Part shown: in pieces, positions 1 through 11,745 of the stretch
Layout of the letters: every line of letters begins with the position of its first letter
Position numbering within the stretch: position 1 is the first letter of the stretch
From: Pararge aegeria
Lineage: Eukaryota > Arthropoda > Insecta > Lepidoptera > Nymphalidae
Reading direction: 5' to 3'
Assembly: GCF_905163445.1 (NCBI RefSeq)
Contig: NC_053187.1
Location: 7,812,001 to 7,876,000 of the forward strand
DNA: 64,000 nucleotides
Notes under the pieces: generated by a model
Databases searched by the model: none
Seen by the model: the letters and a program-made list of their open reading frames with translations, nothing else
What the model was told of the DNA's origin: nothing
Translations under genes and position numbers: made by a program

Positions 1-48
1 CTGATAAACGTTGGTAGACCTCCCATTTGGTTAATATACAATATTACG

Positions 49-405
49 GCCGATAAGGCAGTGGGCAGCGACCCTGCTTTCTGAGTCCAAGGCCGTAGGT
101 TCGAATCCCACAACTGGACAATATTTGTGTGATGAACATGAATGTTTTCAGTGTCTGGGTGTTTATCTATATATTATAATTATTTATGTATATTATTCAT
201 AAAAATTATTCATCAGTTATATACCCAGTGGCGTGCACTTCATACATGCACAAAACCACTGCATACCCTAAAAATTTTGTATTATTAAGGGGAAGGATTT
301 TTCCATATTATTGCCATTTTCCTTCTTTATGCATACCCTGGTCAGAAACCTTGTGCACGCCACTGCTAGTACCCATAACACAAGCTACGCTTACTTTGGG
401 ACTAC
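49..405 (+). repeat. SINE-A copy 1, split by a MITE
   Basis: A tRNA-derived SINE. The head (cggccgataaggcagtgggc) is a degraded A box, and ggttcgaatcccacaactgg supplies the B box. It is followed by the family body (cagtgtctgggtgtttat, then cataaaaattattcatcag). The final segment (acccataacacaagctacgcttactttggg) resumes only after an inserted element at 226-365. Six other copies in the window define the family. The extreme 3' end (gatggcgatgtgtg) is missing here. Confidence 0.85.
226..365. mobile_element. hAT-like MITE inserted in SINE-A
   Basis: A 140-bp non-coding insertion bounded by perfect 13-bp terminal inverted repeats, cagtggcgtgcac and gtgcacgccactg. It interrupts the SINE-A consensus. 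The flanking 8-mers, tatatacc on the left and ctagtacc on the right, look like a diverged 8-bp target duplication of the SINE sequence ttagtacc. TIRs starting CAGTG with 8-bp duplications fit the hAT superfamily. No transposase is present, so it would have moved in trans. Confidence 0.7.
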
Positions 406-418
406 AAATATGAATCGG

Positions 419-575
419 TGAAGCGGTGATAGCGCATTGGGTAGGAGCTGGACTTTACTTTCGGCGGGCCAAGTTCGAATCCCAGCGTGGTTGACTACGG
501 CGTTAACCCTATCTCATTGTGGGAGGAGACCCGTGCTCTGTAGTGAGCCGGTAATGGGTTGGTGTGATGATGATG
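419..575 (+). repeat. SINE-C copy, internally deleted
   Basis: The tRNA-like head (gcggtgatagcgcattgggtagg, then aagttcgaatcccagc as B box) is joined directly to the 3' part (ctcattgtgggaggagaccc, then gccggtaatgggttg) and a GATGATGATG tail. The central region present in the copy at 45168-45436 is missing. An 88-codon open frame across it is a by-product of the repeat. Confidence 0.85.
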
Positions 576-2280
576 ACAATATGAAAATGGTCGCAGTGGG
601 TCGCTGTTTATACGAAAATATAGGACAGTGGAATTTGGAATCGCTCTACACTAGTACAGGGGTGGCCTTTGCTAAAAAATGTGTCGAAATATGTTTGATA
701 TAATTGTGTTTTACCTATTTTAATTATTGAATTGAAGCTATTAGCACACTATAATTTGTTTACGATGGTGCGCAAACTACTGTCGTAAATAACAATTAAG
801 TACTGAAAATTCAAAGGCATAGTTATTGATATTGAAGAAAATAATGCCACCGCCAGTCTGCTAGGCGAATTTACATATCGACTATTATTTTGAAATATTG
901 TCACGGAGTATACAATAACTCAAGCCTTACATTAGTGCTTAAGAGCGAAGTTTAAAGGATTTACCGACTTGTTAGTTTGTTGTTTACATTATCAGTTAAG
1001 TCACGTCTAACCCATCAAGTGGACAGTAGACTATTGTTCTGGTGTTAATTGTATTTCGACAAATTTGCTACATTTTCCTTACTAATAAGTATATTATGAT
1101 TGATAACTTTGTGACAAGGTAGTTCCCTTAGGCATATTTTTCATTAAGTCATTATTACATTTTTCTATTAAGAAAATATATTTTATTTAAAAAAAAAAAG
1201 TTGTTGAATAGTGTTGCCAGGGATAAAACGATGACCTCCCACTATCTGATAGGCCTCCAGAGCAACACTTCGCAGGGCATGCAAAGAACAGGTCCAACAA
1301 ACTGCCGCCTTGTGTCTATTGACATGAGACGTAGGCATTAACCCTCATGTGTAATCACATCCTGAAGACCGATGCTGCTTCTCGGATTAAAAATATTCTT
1401 CATCTTTCTAAGTCTTATTATTATTTTTGATCAAGCTTCACTCATATAGCCCCAGTTAAAATACTTATATAAATATTGATTATTTACAGGATATTTTGCA
1501 AAATCATGTCTGTCTGATCTTACTCTACGATCGCGCGGATAGGTTGGAATGCAGAGAAGCCGGGAGTGAACTTTGCAGACCCAATTCATAGCTTGAATTC
1601 CTTTATAAACTATGACGGGATTTATGCTATGATTTGATTCATGCCATTGGGTAAAAAAATGAGTTATTTAAACTACAACAAGAGTAGAGTCTTGTCTGAA
1701 CCTGGTATCACCCGTTCGAATTAATTTTTCTACCTGTAATGTACTTACATATACTATAATAGAAAAGGTAAAAGCAATAAATCTTCTTTTACACTTCAGA
1801 CATGTACCAATGAGCCTGTCTGTGTTCAGACGAAACTAATTAGCCGAGACTCGGCCTCTCAGATCCCACCCACTATGCCTCCCTCACAATTTACCGTAAC
1901 CAAAAAGTTATAAGACCGTCTACCTGCTCGTATGTACTCTTCCCGTTGAATTGCACCTTACTTTAACAGTGCCCTTATCAAATACATTGTGGGTTAAACC
2001 TGCCGCAATCACACTGTCATATTAATTATCGATTCGCCCCAAAATAAGACTCACAAAGGCGAAGTATAAAAACACCATAGAACTACGAGTAAGTTTTACT
2101 CGTAAGTATTCACAACTCAAACTTATTAACTACAGGATATAAACAAAAATATACAAAAGTTATATACACTCTTTTAGAATAAGCCAGTTTTGAAATTGTA
2201 TAAATTTTAAATTCACTCTTGTCTGGCTTATTCTGAGGCCAATGAACACCCTAATGATCAAGACGTAAGCCAGGCGATTG
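576..2280. other. Noncoding stretch with one unclassified repeat
   Basis: No supported gene. About 1206-1400 (gccgccttgtgtctattgac, gagacgtaggcattaaccct) resembles a dispersed lepidopteran repeat I cannot classify. The rest is AT-rich sequence with only short random open frames. Confidence 0.5.
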
Positions 2281-2414
2281 TGCGTTTCGGTACGGTGTCG
2301 CGTAAAAACTGTTAACGGGTATGGCTTATAACCTAAATGGTTAGGCAACTACCGTATTGACTGCATCTTCAGTTGGATTACAGTGAAGGATTAACTTGTA
2401 TTGAATTAAAAAAA
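2281..2414 (+). repeat. SINE-B fragment (3' half)
   Basis: It begins in the core (cggtacggtgtcgcg) and runs through a degraded gactgcatcttcagttggat to the end motif ggattaacttgta with an A-rich tail. The tRNA head is lost. It is more diverged than the Dld-intron copies. Confidence 0.75.
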
Positions 2415-2560
2415 GCGTTTTACTCAAAATTATAAAAACATTGCCTCACCCGGTAAATAATACTCTTTCTTTCTTATTTGTTTCTGTTAATATCTAAAGA
2501 TTCAAGGAACGTATTCGCAATTACGAATACGACATTTGGTCGTGTGAGTATTATTATTAG

Positions 2561-2612
2561 TTACAGATGTCGACTGTCGTTTATCAATATAAACGACAGT
2601 CGACATCTGTAA
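2561..2612. repeat. Perfect 23-bp inverted repeat, 6-nt loop
   Basis: Arms at 2561-2583 and 2590-2612 are exact reverse complements (ttacagatgtcgactgtcgt plus tta). The loop is tcaata. No known element or coding frame surrounds it. The short loop and perfect arms argue for a recent local inverted duplication rather than a conserved RNA gene. Confidence 0.9.
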
Positions 2613-5315
2613 TACTTGCTTTGTGACTTTGAATATATGCGCGCACACCATCAATACGGTTAGCGACAGATGTTCGATACCGATGTAGTTAAAGAGACGG
2701 CAAGCAATATTTGATTTGGTTGTTAATACTATATGTAGGTACTTAAAAAAAAATTGCTATAAACTTACTATAATACCTATACAGTGATGTTTTAAGGCGG
2801 AAATAATGTGAAAACTATTGATGTACTCCTGTACATACTACAAATGAAGAGGTATATGGTTCGCATGCAACAAACAATTTTAAAACTTTGTTTTTTGTTG
2901 TGGGCTGTAATAAAAAAATAAGGTACTTACGTACTTTTATTTTATTTAATTACACTCTCTTTCAATATTTTCGATGATCGTTATAATGTGCTTAATCGTA
3001 ATCGTGTTTGATTTTACGCAAATGTGGAACCGTAGTCAATTTAACAATATTATATTAAAACAGTAGGAATAAGGATAAAGTTCATTTTAAAAGCGGTAAA
3101 TCAACCTAATCATATTTTTCGAATTTTATTTTTAATCGCATTTACTTATTTACGCTCAATAAAAATTAGAGGTATTTATCACTAGGCTAGATGGCGATGT
3201 GTGAATATATGTATTAATAACCAGGGCCGACTCTGAGACACGGGGTTGGAACAAAACCAATTGCCCAACTTCAGACAGAATATACCGGTATATCCTGGAC
3301 ATAAAATTAAAACTTATCTACAAAATTTAGGCAAATTTCAGTCCGTAACTATGACTGTATCAAATCCAATGGTCTTTTTACAACCGTATCTTGGCCTATT
3401 GGGCTACAAGTTTAGCGGCCCCAGCAGTATGTTGCGCACCTGTGTAAGTCCCAAGAATCCGGATAATGTAGTTATTAGCAAAATTTAATTCTTAGAAAAT
3501 ATTCGTAAGTTACCGATGAATTTGGCAATTCCAGGTTATTTCAAATGGAAAAGGAGGTTTTTTGTTTAACTGATTTTTTAACATTCAATTATTCATTAAA
3601 ATCATGTTAATTCATGCCTGTAATAAAGATTTTGTATTTATCCTAAAAATACTTAGGATGATTGCACATATAGATTCCAAAACCGTATTTTGCAATCGTC
3701 CTAGTGGATTTGCAAATTCGGTTTGTTCGCTTATCCTGGGACACACACTTATAGAAAATTTAAATTAAGTGGTGCTAACCGAGATTAAGGGTGTCAACCC
3801 AATGACCTATTAAAATGTATAGGTGTAATATACCCAAAAACACGTAGGTAATCTTTGTTCAAACATTGCTATACGCCTAACCAACGCAACACATAATTTA
3901 GGAAGCATTCTTGTTAGCCATAAAAAATAGCCTTAACATGATACCACCATCATGTGGACGTAGCTTATTGCCATAATAAAACGATTAAAATTCATTCGTG
4001 TGTAAGATACTTTAAAACCTCTATCGTAAATCTCTAGAAAAGTAGAACGAATAAATCCGGATAATTCATTTCATAAAAGAGGGCTTTTTAACTCTTGTCT
4101 TTCTTTATTACATTAATGGGGAGGATACACGGCCAAAAAGATTTCTAATTTATATTTTTTTTAAACTCGCAACATTGAGAGAGGTCTACGCCTGGCAGTG
4201 GAACATTTTGTGGGCGGTTAATAATTATAAGTAATTTAAAAGAAAAAGCATTCCTTGTTTTTATCCGAATAAGAAAAATAAACATGCCCTACTTAAATGC
4301 AAGGTGAAAGATTACATACTGTTTTTTTTTCTACGTGCACAAGTACAAATTCGCAGTACAACTTTTTTTGTCTTAGAAAAGATATAACACGTCGCAGTGT
4401 CACCTTGCGATCTCTGAAGAACCTTTTGAGGGCGGCACAAAGTGCTTTCAGAAGGGCTTTACAATGGACAAAGATGCTGGCGTCAGACGAAGGGTACACT
4501 TCAGAAAATCTCAAAGCCGAAAAAGGGCTAGCTTCCTGTGAAAGTATTTGAACAAGCCTACTATAAATGTATACTCGAAGATGTTATGTATATCCCAACC
4601 CTAAGTATTATTGTTTAAGTAAGGACTGAGGTTAATCCGGAAAAATGAATTGAAATTGAAATCTCAGCTAAGCTCAAAGCCATATTTGCATACTCCAGAA
4701 AAAATTAAGTACGGAAAAATTCTCAATTTGGCTGGGCCATAAACATTTGAAGCATAAAACGACTGTAAATTTCAAATTCAAAAAACAAAAAATAAATGCT
4801 AATGCTTTAGATTATTTAGAACTTATCAGTGTCAATAATAGGAGTTTTTATTTTGCTAACGTCTTAGGTTAACGTGCAACATTTTCTTTCAACAATTTTT
4901 TATTTTTGACTAAAAAAAATAAGTTGGTTGTGTTTTGAACCTGCAGTCTTATAAACTCAGTGAACCTGCTCTGTTGAGCTAACGGAGATTCATAAATATT
5001 CATAATAAGTTACACACTTCGCATAACTATCTTACTATAACTTAATCGTTAAATAAAGAAAGCGAAGACGTGGCGACGATCGTTCCATCTCTGATTAGAA
5101 TTTGAAACGTAACAGAGTTTATTTCACTGCGTCTGATACGATCGTAGTTAAAACTAATTCACATGCAGGCAGCATTGACTAAAGATTTTAGAGCTATTTT
5201 TGATGTTCCGAGCAATGCTCTGACGCGATAAGATCTGTCATGTAAAATGATGAAACACGCCGCTAAGAAATAAAACATTTTTAACTCTAAGATTCAACAC
5301 AAAGCCGGTAGAGTA
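2613..5315. other. Noncoding stretch
   Basis: No supported gene. At 4176-4230 the sequence gaggtctacgcctggcagtgg and what follows resembles a decayed LINE 3' end of the 'cccagcagtggg' type. The overlapping open frames at 4293-4551 on both strands show no domain and look random. Confidence 0.5.
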
Positions 5316-5525
5316 TTGACGGCAACCTCGCTCTGCTTAGCCTCTGACATGTGCGCGTTTGAATCAGCGCTAGGAGACCGCTTCTTACCTATAATCATTA
5401 GTATGATACCGCAATAAACTATACGACTTGACACCAGGCAAAGCCACTGGACGGCGACTTCGCGTTGCTTAGTTTCTGACCTGCGCTTGAAGCAGCGCTC
5501 TACTAGGAGGTGGCTTTCTGACCAG
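5316..5525 (+). repeat. Diverged direct repeat pair (~136-bp spacing)
   Basis: Two related segments of about 70 bp, at about 5320-5387 and 5451-5520, share a pattern of ggc-a-c-tcgc-t-gcttag, a ctctgac-like stretch, and agcgct followed by agga. The similarity is imperfect. They may be remnants of a tandem array or of a repeat I do not recognise. Confidence 0.4.
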
Positions 5526-6121
5526 ATACAATAGCTTCAAACAACAGTGCGTAGTTTAATCCTGACTGAATTAAGGCTAATGCTCGTGTGTTTCCCTTGC
5601 CACGAATCCAGCATGGTCTCCTCGAAATATGCTGGAGGGTAGATTCGAAACGTGTGTTCAAAAATCATCAATTTCAAATGGATGCAGAAGATGTTTTGCC
5701 ATTGTGTTTATCAAACCAATTTTTAAATTACCAAACTAACTTATTAAGATTCAAGGTTCGACTAATTTCGCATGGAAATACTGCAGTTAAAACAATATTA
5801 ACAATAAGTTAAGCTCTTAATTACAATTTCAAAATAAAATTAAGTAGTTTCAACTACCTAATTAAGATACGAAACAAAGATTTCAATAATTCAAAATAGA
5901 TTTTAAGCCTTTCAACTTTTTAATTAATATAACCGGAGCCGGATAACATTTAAAAAACTCGAATATCATTTTCTAACGCTCAACAGTTTAATTTTCGGCA
6001 AATCCCTGACATTATTACATAAAACTACGAAACGCAACGGTTTAAGTACAGTAGATAGTTACGTATATTTTTTTTTCCCAAAGTAGTTTTTTTAAGTATA
6101 ATATACATAGACCGTGCAAAG
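5526..6121. other. Noncoding stretch, AT-rich
   Basis: No supported gene. The 74-codon open frame at 5588-5812 has no recognisable domain and is not GC-enriched as the true exons nearby are. Confidence 0.5.
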
Positions 6122-6170
6122 CTTGGTGCAATCATCACACCTGATGGTTAAACTATAGTCTTCTTTTTTT
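6122..6170 (-). repeat. LINE/SINE 3'-tail fragment
   Basis: The sequence gcttggtgcaatcatcacac followed by ctgatggtta is a decayed copy of the 3' tail also seen behind the LINE at 57705-57754 (gcttgactgcaatcacacct). Only the tail remains. Confidence 0.5.
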
Positions 6171-6299
6171 TTTTTAGCAAGCTGACTCTCATGATTTTTC
6201 ACTCTTCATTGTCGAGAAATATAAATGCATAAAATCCGACTTTCAGAAATATTTTTAAAACATGCAACATAATTTATTCAATATATTTTGATCACTTAC

Positions 6300-6504
6300 A
6301 CTTTTTGATTGAACATAAGTTCTCTATGCAGGTCCATGCGCAGCGGGTTCTCGATACAGGGGTTGGCCAAGCGGCGCGGGGCGATGAGACCGTCGCCCGC
6401 GCCCTCGCCCTCTTGTACCATCGCCACGGCTGTCAGCCCGAACTCGGGGACCAGCGTGGGACCAGCGCCCACGCCGCACTCGTTTACCGTGCCCACTGCC
6501 AGCG
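6300..6504 (-). CDS. Internal exon, FAM107-like domain protein
   Basis: A 205-nt, strongly GC-rich internal exon on the minus strand. It is bounded by an acceptor (ttttgttcacag, first exon base 6504) and a canonical donor (gtaagtg directly after base 6300). The frame reads 67 codons plus split codons at both ends. Its C-terminal half has GLIAPRRLANP and then MDLHRELMFNQK, matching the FAM107 pattern (L-I-x-P-K/R-K/R-L-x-N-P, then LHRELLxNQ). FAM107 proteins are small actin-associated regulators, and insect relatives occur in larger muscle or cytoskeletal proteins. The upstream half (ECGVGAGPTLVPEFGL) is unassigned. No neighbouring exon was found, so flanking introns must be long. The domain match is from memory. 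Confidence 0.6.
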
Positions 6505-6559
6505 CTGTGAACAAAATTGTATCTTTGTAATCCACCGGTACGTAACTACGTTTATATTT

Positions 6560-6778
6560 TGGTGGTTAAAGGCTCCGGCGGTGGCTAGCTACCAAACTGG
6601 CGGCAAAGACATGCCGCTAAGCGATTTGGCGTTCCGGTACTATGTCGCGTGAAACCGATTATGGATATTAGCTTAATAAAACTGCCATAATCCTTAAGAG
6701 GTTAGCCAGTTAGCATATTGGACTTATCAGCAGGTGAGATTGCAGACAAGGGTTAACTTGTAGTGAAATAAAAAAATG
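6560..6778 (+). repeat. SINE-B copy, 5'-truncated
   Basis: Core (ggtggctagctaccaaactg, gacatgccgctaagcgattt, cggtactatgtcgcgtgaaa) followed by the tail caggtgagattgcag and an A-rich end. The tRNA head is absent. Confidence 0.85.
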
Positions 6779-6855
6779 AGTGCTGCTAAATGAGGTTGAA
6801 ACTACTGAAAATATAAATTATCTATGATTGAGTTGGATTTGGAATGTAGTATGCC

Positions 6856-6958
6856 GTGTGTTGACGGCATATCGGAATATATTACCACCACTCCGCCTCT
6901 TCTCGCGGTTGTCCTGCGAGGTGACTTAGGGAATATAACAGAGAACGGGCAGCAGAAC
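6856..6958 (+). repeat. LINE 3'-UTR fragment (same family as 47345)
   Basis: It matches, with decay, the segment at 47345-47450: ccaccactccgcctcttctc, then gcgaggtgacttagggaata and cgggcagcag. The downstream tail is missing. Confidence 0.65.
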
Positions 6959-8756
6959 CGATTTTGAACCATGTTTGTGACTAAATGCTGAACGATTTAG
7001 TAAAATAATAACAGAGTTACCTTTGAAAATTTTAATTACGTTCTTCTTACAATTATTTCTTAGAATTTTCAGATAAAATACAAAAACTCATTAATGAACA
7101 TTTTGTTGGTTTTAATTTTTTATGACTTTTCTTATGATGATATTCCCTGCTATTTTAAGAGGTTAAATCACCTTAAAATAATTACATTAATATAAGATGA
7201 ACTCAACGACTCCAGGGATGAAAAAAAATGCAAAAATCCGTTTCCGACGCGATTTAAATTAAATTTCAAGGTCATATGAGAATCACAATCAAGACATATT
7301 ATTCGGAAAAGAAACCAATTTATTATACATACGTAGATACTTACATAATAATTAAGTTATTAAAACATAGGCAATTAATAAATTAACTGCTGACAAAAGC
7401 AGCTATAATTAGCAGAACTAGAAACTGCAACCTTACATATTATTAAGAAAACCTTGCTTTCGTTAAATAAGTATTATTTATTATGATAAGCCTAGTTATT
7501 ACGTAACTTTACCAACGCACACTTGAAACCATATAAACGAGCTACTTCAAAAGTATAATCCAACACATTAAGTGAATTGGATAAAAAATGAATTTTAAAT
7601 CTGCCATTTGTATTGCAGTTTTTTAAGAGTTACCATTATTTTACTATAATAATTAAATAGTTCAAACAAACTAAAAAAACACGCTTGGTATAAAAAACTA
7701 AAATAATTTATTTCTTTTAGTTTATTCATAATAGCGATTTTTTTTAGTTTTTCTTGATCTATTATTTTTATTAGAGCAAAATTAATCGGTAACCCATCCA
7801 CCATTAAAGAGATAATTTTTTTTTTTTTATTCAGCGTGCCCGTCTCTCGAAATGCAAGTTCTAATTATTATTTAAAAAAGGCCATTAAAAAGTAATAGCT
7901 AACGCCCTCTACCATCTAGTAGCTTAATGTTTTCTGTGGAATTTGTTAGGTACGCGAACGCCATAGGTTTTTTCATTTGGGTCTAGATGGCGCTGTAGTA
8001 ATTAGTAAAAAATCTTATTTTTTATAGTGAAAATTGGAATAATCTTTTCAGATTAGTGTATTGTCATCGGTCCTCGATATGTCTACAAAGTTTGAAAGAA
8101 ATCTGACCGTTTAAAGTGAGTCAAAATCGCGCCCAAAGAAGTCGGTTACAAACAAACATACAAGTGAAGCTAAAACCGTGTAAAAATAATATCAAAAAAA
8201 AATAAGTTTGTTACAAAAGATCAAAGTTCACAATATAACTTTAACCTCTAGACGTCTTTGAAACACACACAATAAAACAATGTGGAGACTTAAGAAGTAC
8301 AAGGAGATATTGTTATTTAATAATAAATATCTTGTTAGCAATATTTCAGAATAAATATTCTTCTTGCGAGTTTAACATTTCACCTTTCTGCGAAGAATTC
8401 TCGTCCATTTTCTGTTTAATAAGTTTTTGAACTGTAATCTAAGCGCAAAAGATATGGTCGACACTGGTTGACTTGCTACCTAATACTTCTATGACATTGG
8501 GAAATTCTTTAATACCCGGCTACCTTAAACGTAAAACAAACGATTACGTTATGAAAAGTATCTCATGAATCAGCGATGATATCACCTCACTTGGGATTCG
8601 CATTGCTTAAATACTGTGTTACACCAGCATTTGAAACGAGTTTCTGTAATCGTTTTTTTTGAATGATGTTCGTTAATTTAGTATTATTTAGAATACAATC
8701 TTTATTCCTATAGGATTAAAAATGCCATGCCGCGGCCGGCGCGCTTTAGGCAACAT
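6959..8756. other. Noncoding stretch with a dispersed repeat
   Basis: No supported gene. The segment about 7880-8190 (gtctagatggcgctgtagta; tcctcgatatgtctacaaag; aagtcggttacaaacaaaca) resembles a common interspersed lepidopteran repeat, possibly a nonautonomous DNA element. The remainder is AT-rich. Confidence 0.5.
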
Positions 8757-8996
8757 ATTGGCAATTTGAGAACGTAGTGGGAGGCTTTGGCCGAGGCTAG
8801 TTACCACCCTACCGACAAAGACGTGCCGCTAAGCGACGATGTAGTGTTCCGGTGCGATGTCACGTTTAAAACGATTAGGGGTATGCCTACCATACTCCCG
8901 GTAACAGGTTAGCCCGCTACTGTTTTAGACTGCATCATCACTTAGCAACAGGTGAGGATACAGTCAAGCGCTATTTGTAGTGGAATAAAAAAAAAT
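8757..8996 (+). repeat. SINE-B copy, head lost
   Basis: It starts at ggcaatttgagaa, just downstream of where the B box should be. It carries the core (ggctagttaccaccctaccg, gacgtgccgctaagcga), then aacaggttagcccgctac, a changed tail (caggtgaggatacagtcaag) and a poly-A end. Confidence 0.85.
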
Positions 8997-9461
8997 ACTA
9001 CCTTAGGTAACCTACGAGTATATATTTATTCTTAGAAAATTCTAAGCACCCAGTTGCGAACAAGTGTCCTTGTCTAATGAACGCTAGCACAACGACTACT
9101 TCCAGACGAAAATTTTAAGTTCCCGGTGAGTACTGACCATTAAACTGACTTTGCTCCAGCCCTGAAAACGAAACTCATATGTTAACTGGATTTTCTAGAT
9201 GATCCTAGGAGATCCACCACCACAACCTAGGAGAGCGGAAAGGTTGGCAGGCTGTATTAGGTAAAAAAACTATCATAATTACATTTTCTCATCGGTTTTT
9301 GTATATTGCTAGGTTGTCTGCTTTTTCGCCTTTCTGTTAGCAAGAATTGCATTCAAACTAACAATTAAACGTCTTAAGGAAACGTGCTTCATATGAAGTC
9401 ACAGACAGACAACTATCTATCTAACTTCTACTAAATTTAATACGACGATATAAAATGTTAT

Positions 9462-9830
9462 GTTGACGGCTGATTGGCGCAGTTGGCAGCGACCCTGCTC
9501 TCTGAGTCCAAGGCCGTGGGTTCCCACAACTGGAAAATGTTTGTGTGATGAACATGAAGGTTTTTCTGTTTGTTTATCTGTATATTTCATAACTCAATTT
9601 GTCAAAAAAAATAGAAAATTTAACGTAATAAATTTGCAAAAGATTATATTCTTATCTATTTTTATATTTATTATGTTTTTTTTTGTTTATATTTCCAATC
9701 AGTATATAAGTATTTTTGTATATAATTCATAAAAATATTCATCAGTCATCTAAGTACCCATAGCTTCGCTTACTTTGGGTACCCATAGCTACTGGCGATG
9801 TGTGTGTTGTCGTTGTATATTTATTTATGT
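9462..9830 (+). repeat. SINE-A copy with an AT-rich insertion
   Basis: The head (gacggctgattggcgcagtt) is well preserved, but the B box is damaged (ggccgtgggttcccacaact lacks cgaat). About 100 bp of AT-rich sequence interrupts the body near 9590-9695. The 3' part (cataaaaatattcatcagtc, cgatgtgtgtgttgtcg) resumes afterwards. A 90-codon open frame here is incidental. Confidence 0.8.
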
Positions 9831-11492
9831 AGATAAATGTACCTACGAGGAAATGAACTTGCGAAAAAATACATTAGTATTCCATAACAATCTAAGAGCT
9901 GTTTAAAATTTTTCGAGTAAACCTTATGTCTTGTGTTGTGACTGATTTCACATATTTCGGCGTACGAAATTGTTTTGCACATCTAATTTATACGGCCGAG
10001 ATGATGCATACGTTGCGTTTTTATTTCTTTAAATCGTAAGTAAACATGAATTATAAATATTTGGTACAAGGTAAAAGAAAATGTTTACGATAAAAATTAA
10101 AGCTTAAAACCATGGAATTTACGCAACTCCATTATACGATTTAAATGAAATAACACAACAATTCATTTACTTAAAATATTGTGCACTTGGGGCTGCCTCG
10201 CTGTCTCGTCATAAATATCTATTATATCTCATTGTTCGGATTTCGTGCTCCAGATAATTTCAAATATATATATTGTAATCCAAATCAGCTTTTATACTGC
10301 CTTCCTAGTTGGCAGTAGTTCAACAGCGTATGCAGTAAGCATTTCTACTTATTATTCCTCAGACGTTTTGTATTCTTTAGGAATTATATCGTTCAACATT
10401 ATATTGTTATAGTAAAGATATTTGCAAAAATGAGGTTGAATATCTGGCGAGGCAATCAGATGAACAACCTCTATAATATTTACTGATCAAAGTTTTGAAC
10501 TCTCTTATCTCTGTTTCTTCTTCTTGAAGCCCTCAACCAAAAAGGCAGTCGACACATACTTTCTTTCAAACCTTACTAGAGACTTCGCTTTACAATCTAA
10601 CGTTGCAAGATAAGAATAGGGAATAGGGATTTTCAATTTGGAAGACGTGGTTACGTCAAAATCAGGCTTACGTATTATCTATACTTATTTAATAAATACC
10701 CTGTGTTCACGTAAATACCAACTTATATAGGTCGAAATTCCAATTAAACTTTTGTTACATGCTTTTTCCTCTCCATGCCAGAACTCCATTGTAACTTTTG
10801 CCAAATTTGGAGCAAGACCTCTTTTAAAATTAAATTTTCAGGATACTCGTTAAAAATATTTGGTTAAAATGTAACTAATTTAAATATTTTTTCCGTGTGC
10901 TAACCCACATATTCCTGTTTTAACACAATTTCAACTAGGAACCACTCGTTGCTGCTCGTTATCGCCCGCCATGAATGACCCCGTTTCCTGTGCTTCGGAC
11001 AGCTGGAAATACTAAAGTTATAAACTTTTGAAATTCAGTTACTAACTGGGATGAAAGTTGAGCACTCGATGAAAATGGTTAGGTAATTGAAATTTCGCGA
11101 TTGAAAAGCGATAGTTCTGATTTATTGGTTAAGCCAATTAGTGTCCTTCGATTCTGGATAGTTAATCACTAGCCTTCAGTTCTTTAAAATTCAACAGATA
11201 CTGACAGTTCAGTGCAGTAATTTTAATTAAATAAGATTTTGGACCCATAACTCGTACGCACATCTCGTTAAATGTAGTGAAGTTATGGATTTTAGTTTCT
11301 CTTAAATCGATACCTCAACTAAGTGTTCAATTTCCACCCGCTCGACAATGGGCGTATCTATTACAATACAAAACATAGGAAAAAGGGAAATATTAGTTTA
11401 ATATGCCATCTGTTAATTCTTAAAATATCTATCAAATTTTACTTCCATTAGTCGTGGCCAAACTAGAAATAGCATTGTGTTATCATAGAATC
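9831..11492. other. Noncoding stretch, nothing recognised
   Basis: AT-rich sequence without a supported exon, RNA gene or recognised repeat. Confidence 0.5.
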
Positions 11493-11745
11493 GTTGGGCG
11501 TTGGAACCCAAAATGCAATGTGGAATAGCAACCCCGCGCTGGTAAGCAGTTTTGGTAGCCAACAAGTGGACAGACATAAAAAACTAAATAACAGTGTATT
11601 TTTATTAAAATGTCTATGTTCAGACGGCATCAAGCGCACCGCTAAAGGCCACTGGCACAAACCGAGGAATCGGAACTTTCTTCACAAGACCAGCAGTCTA
11701 GGTCCATCGGTTGCTATGATCATCATGATGATGATATCATACATC
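11493..11745 (+). mobile_element. RTE-type LINE 3' end, degenerate
   Basis: The order of motifs follows lepidopteran RTE 3' ends: ccaacaagtggacagac, then agacggcatcaagcg, then ccagcagtctaggtccatcg and a GATCATCATGATGATGAT tail. About 50 bp of AT-rich sequence flanked by agac interrupts the coding part near 11572-11620. The 106-codon frame crossing it is not a gene. Confidence 0.6.

Noticed and set aside
6305..6652. 115-codon and 73-codon plus-strand frames over 6305-6652
   Set aside because: They are antisense to the minus-strand exon with proper splice sites and a recognisable motif, and they run into SINE-B.
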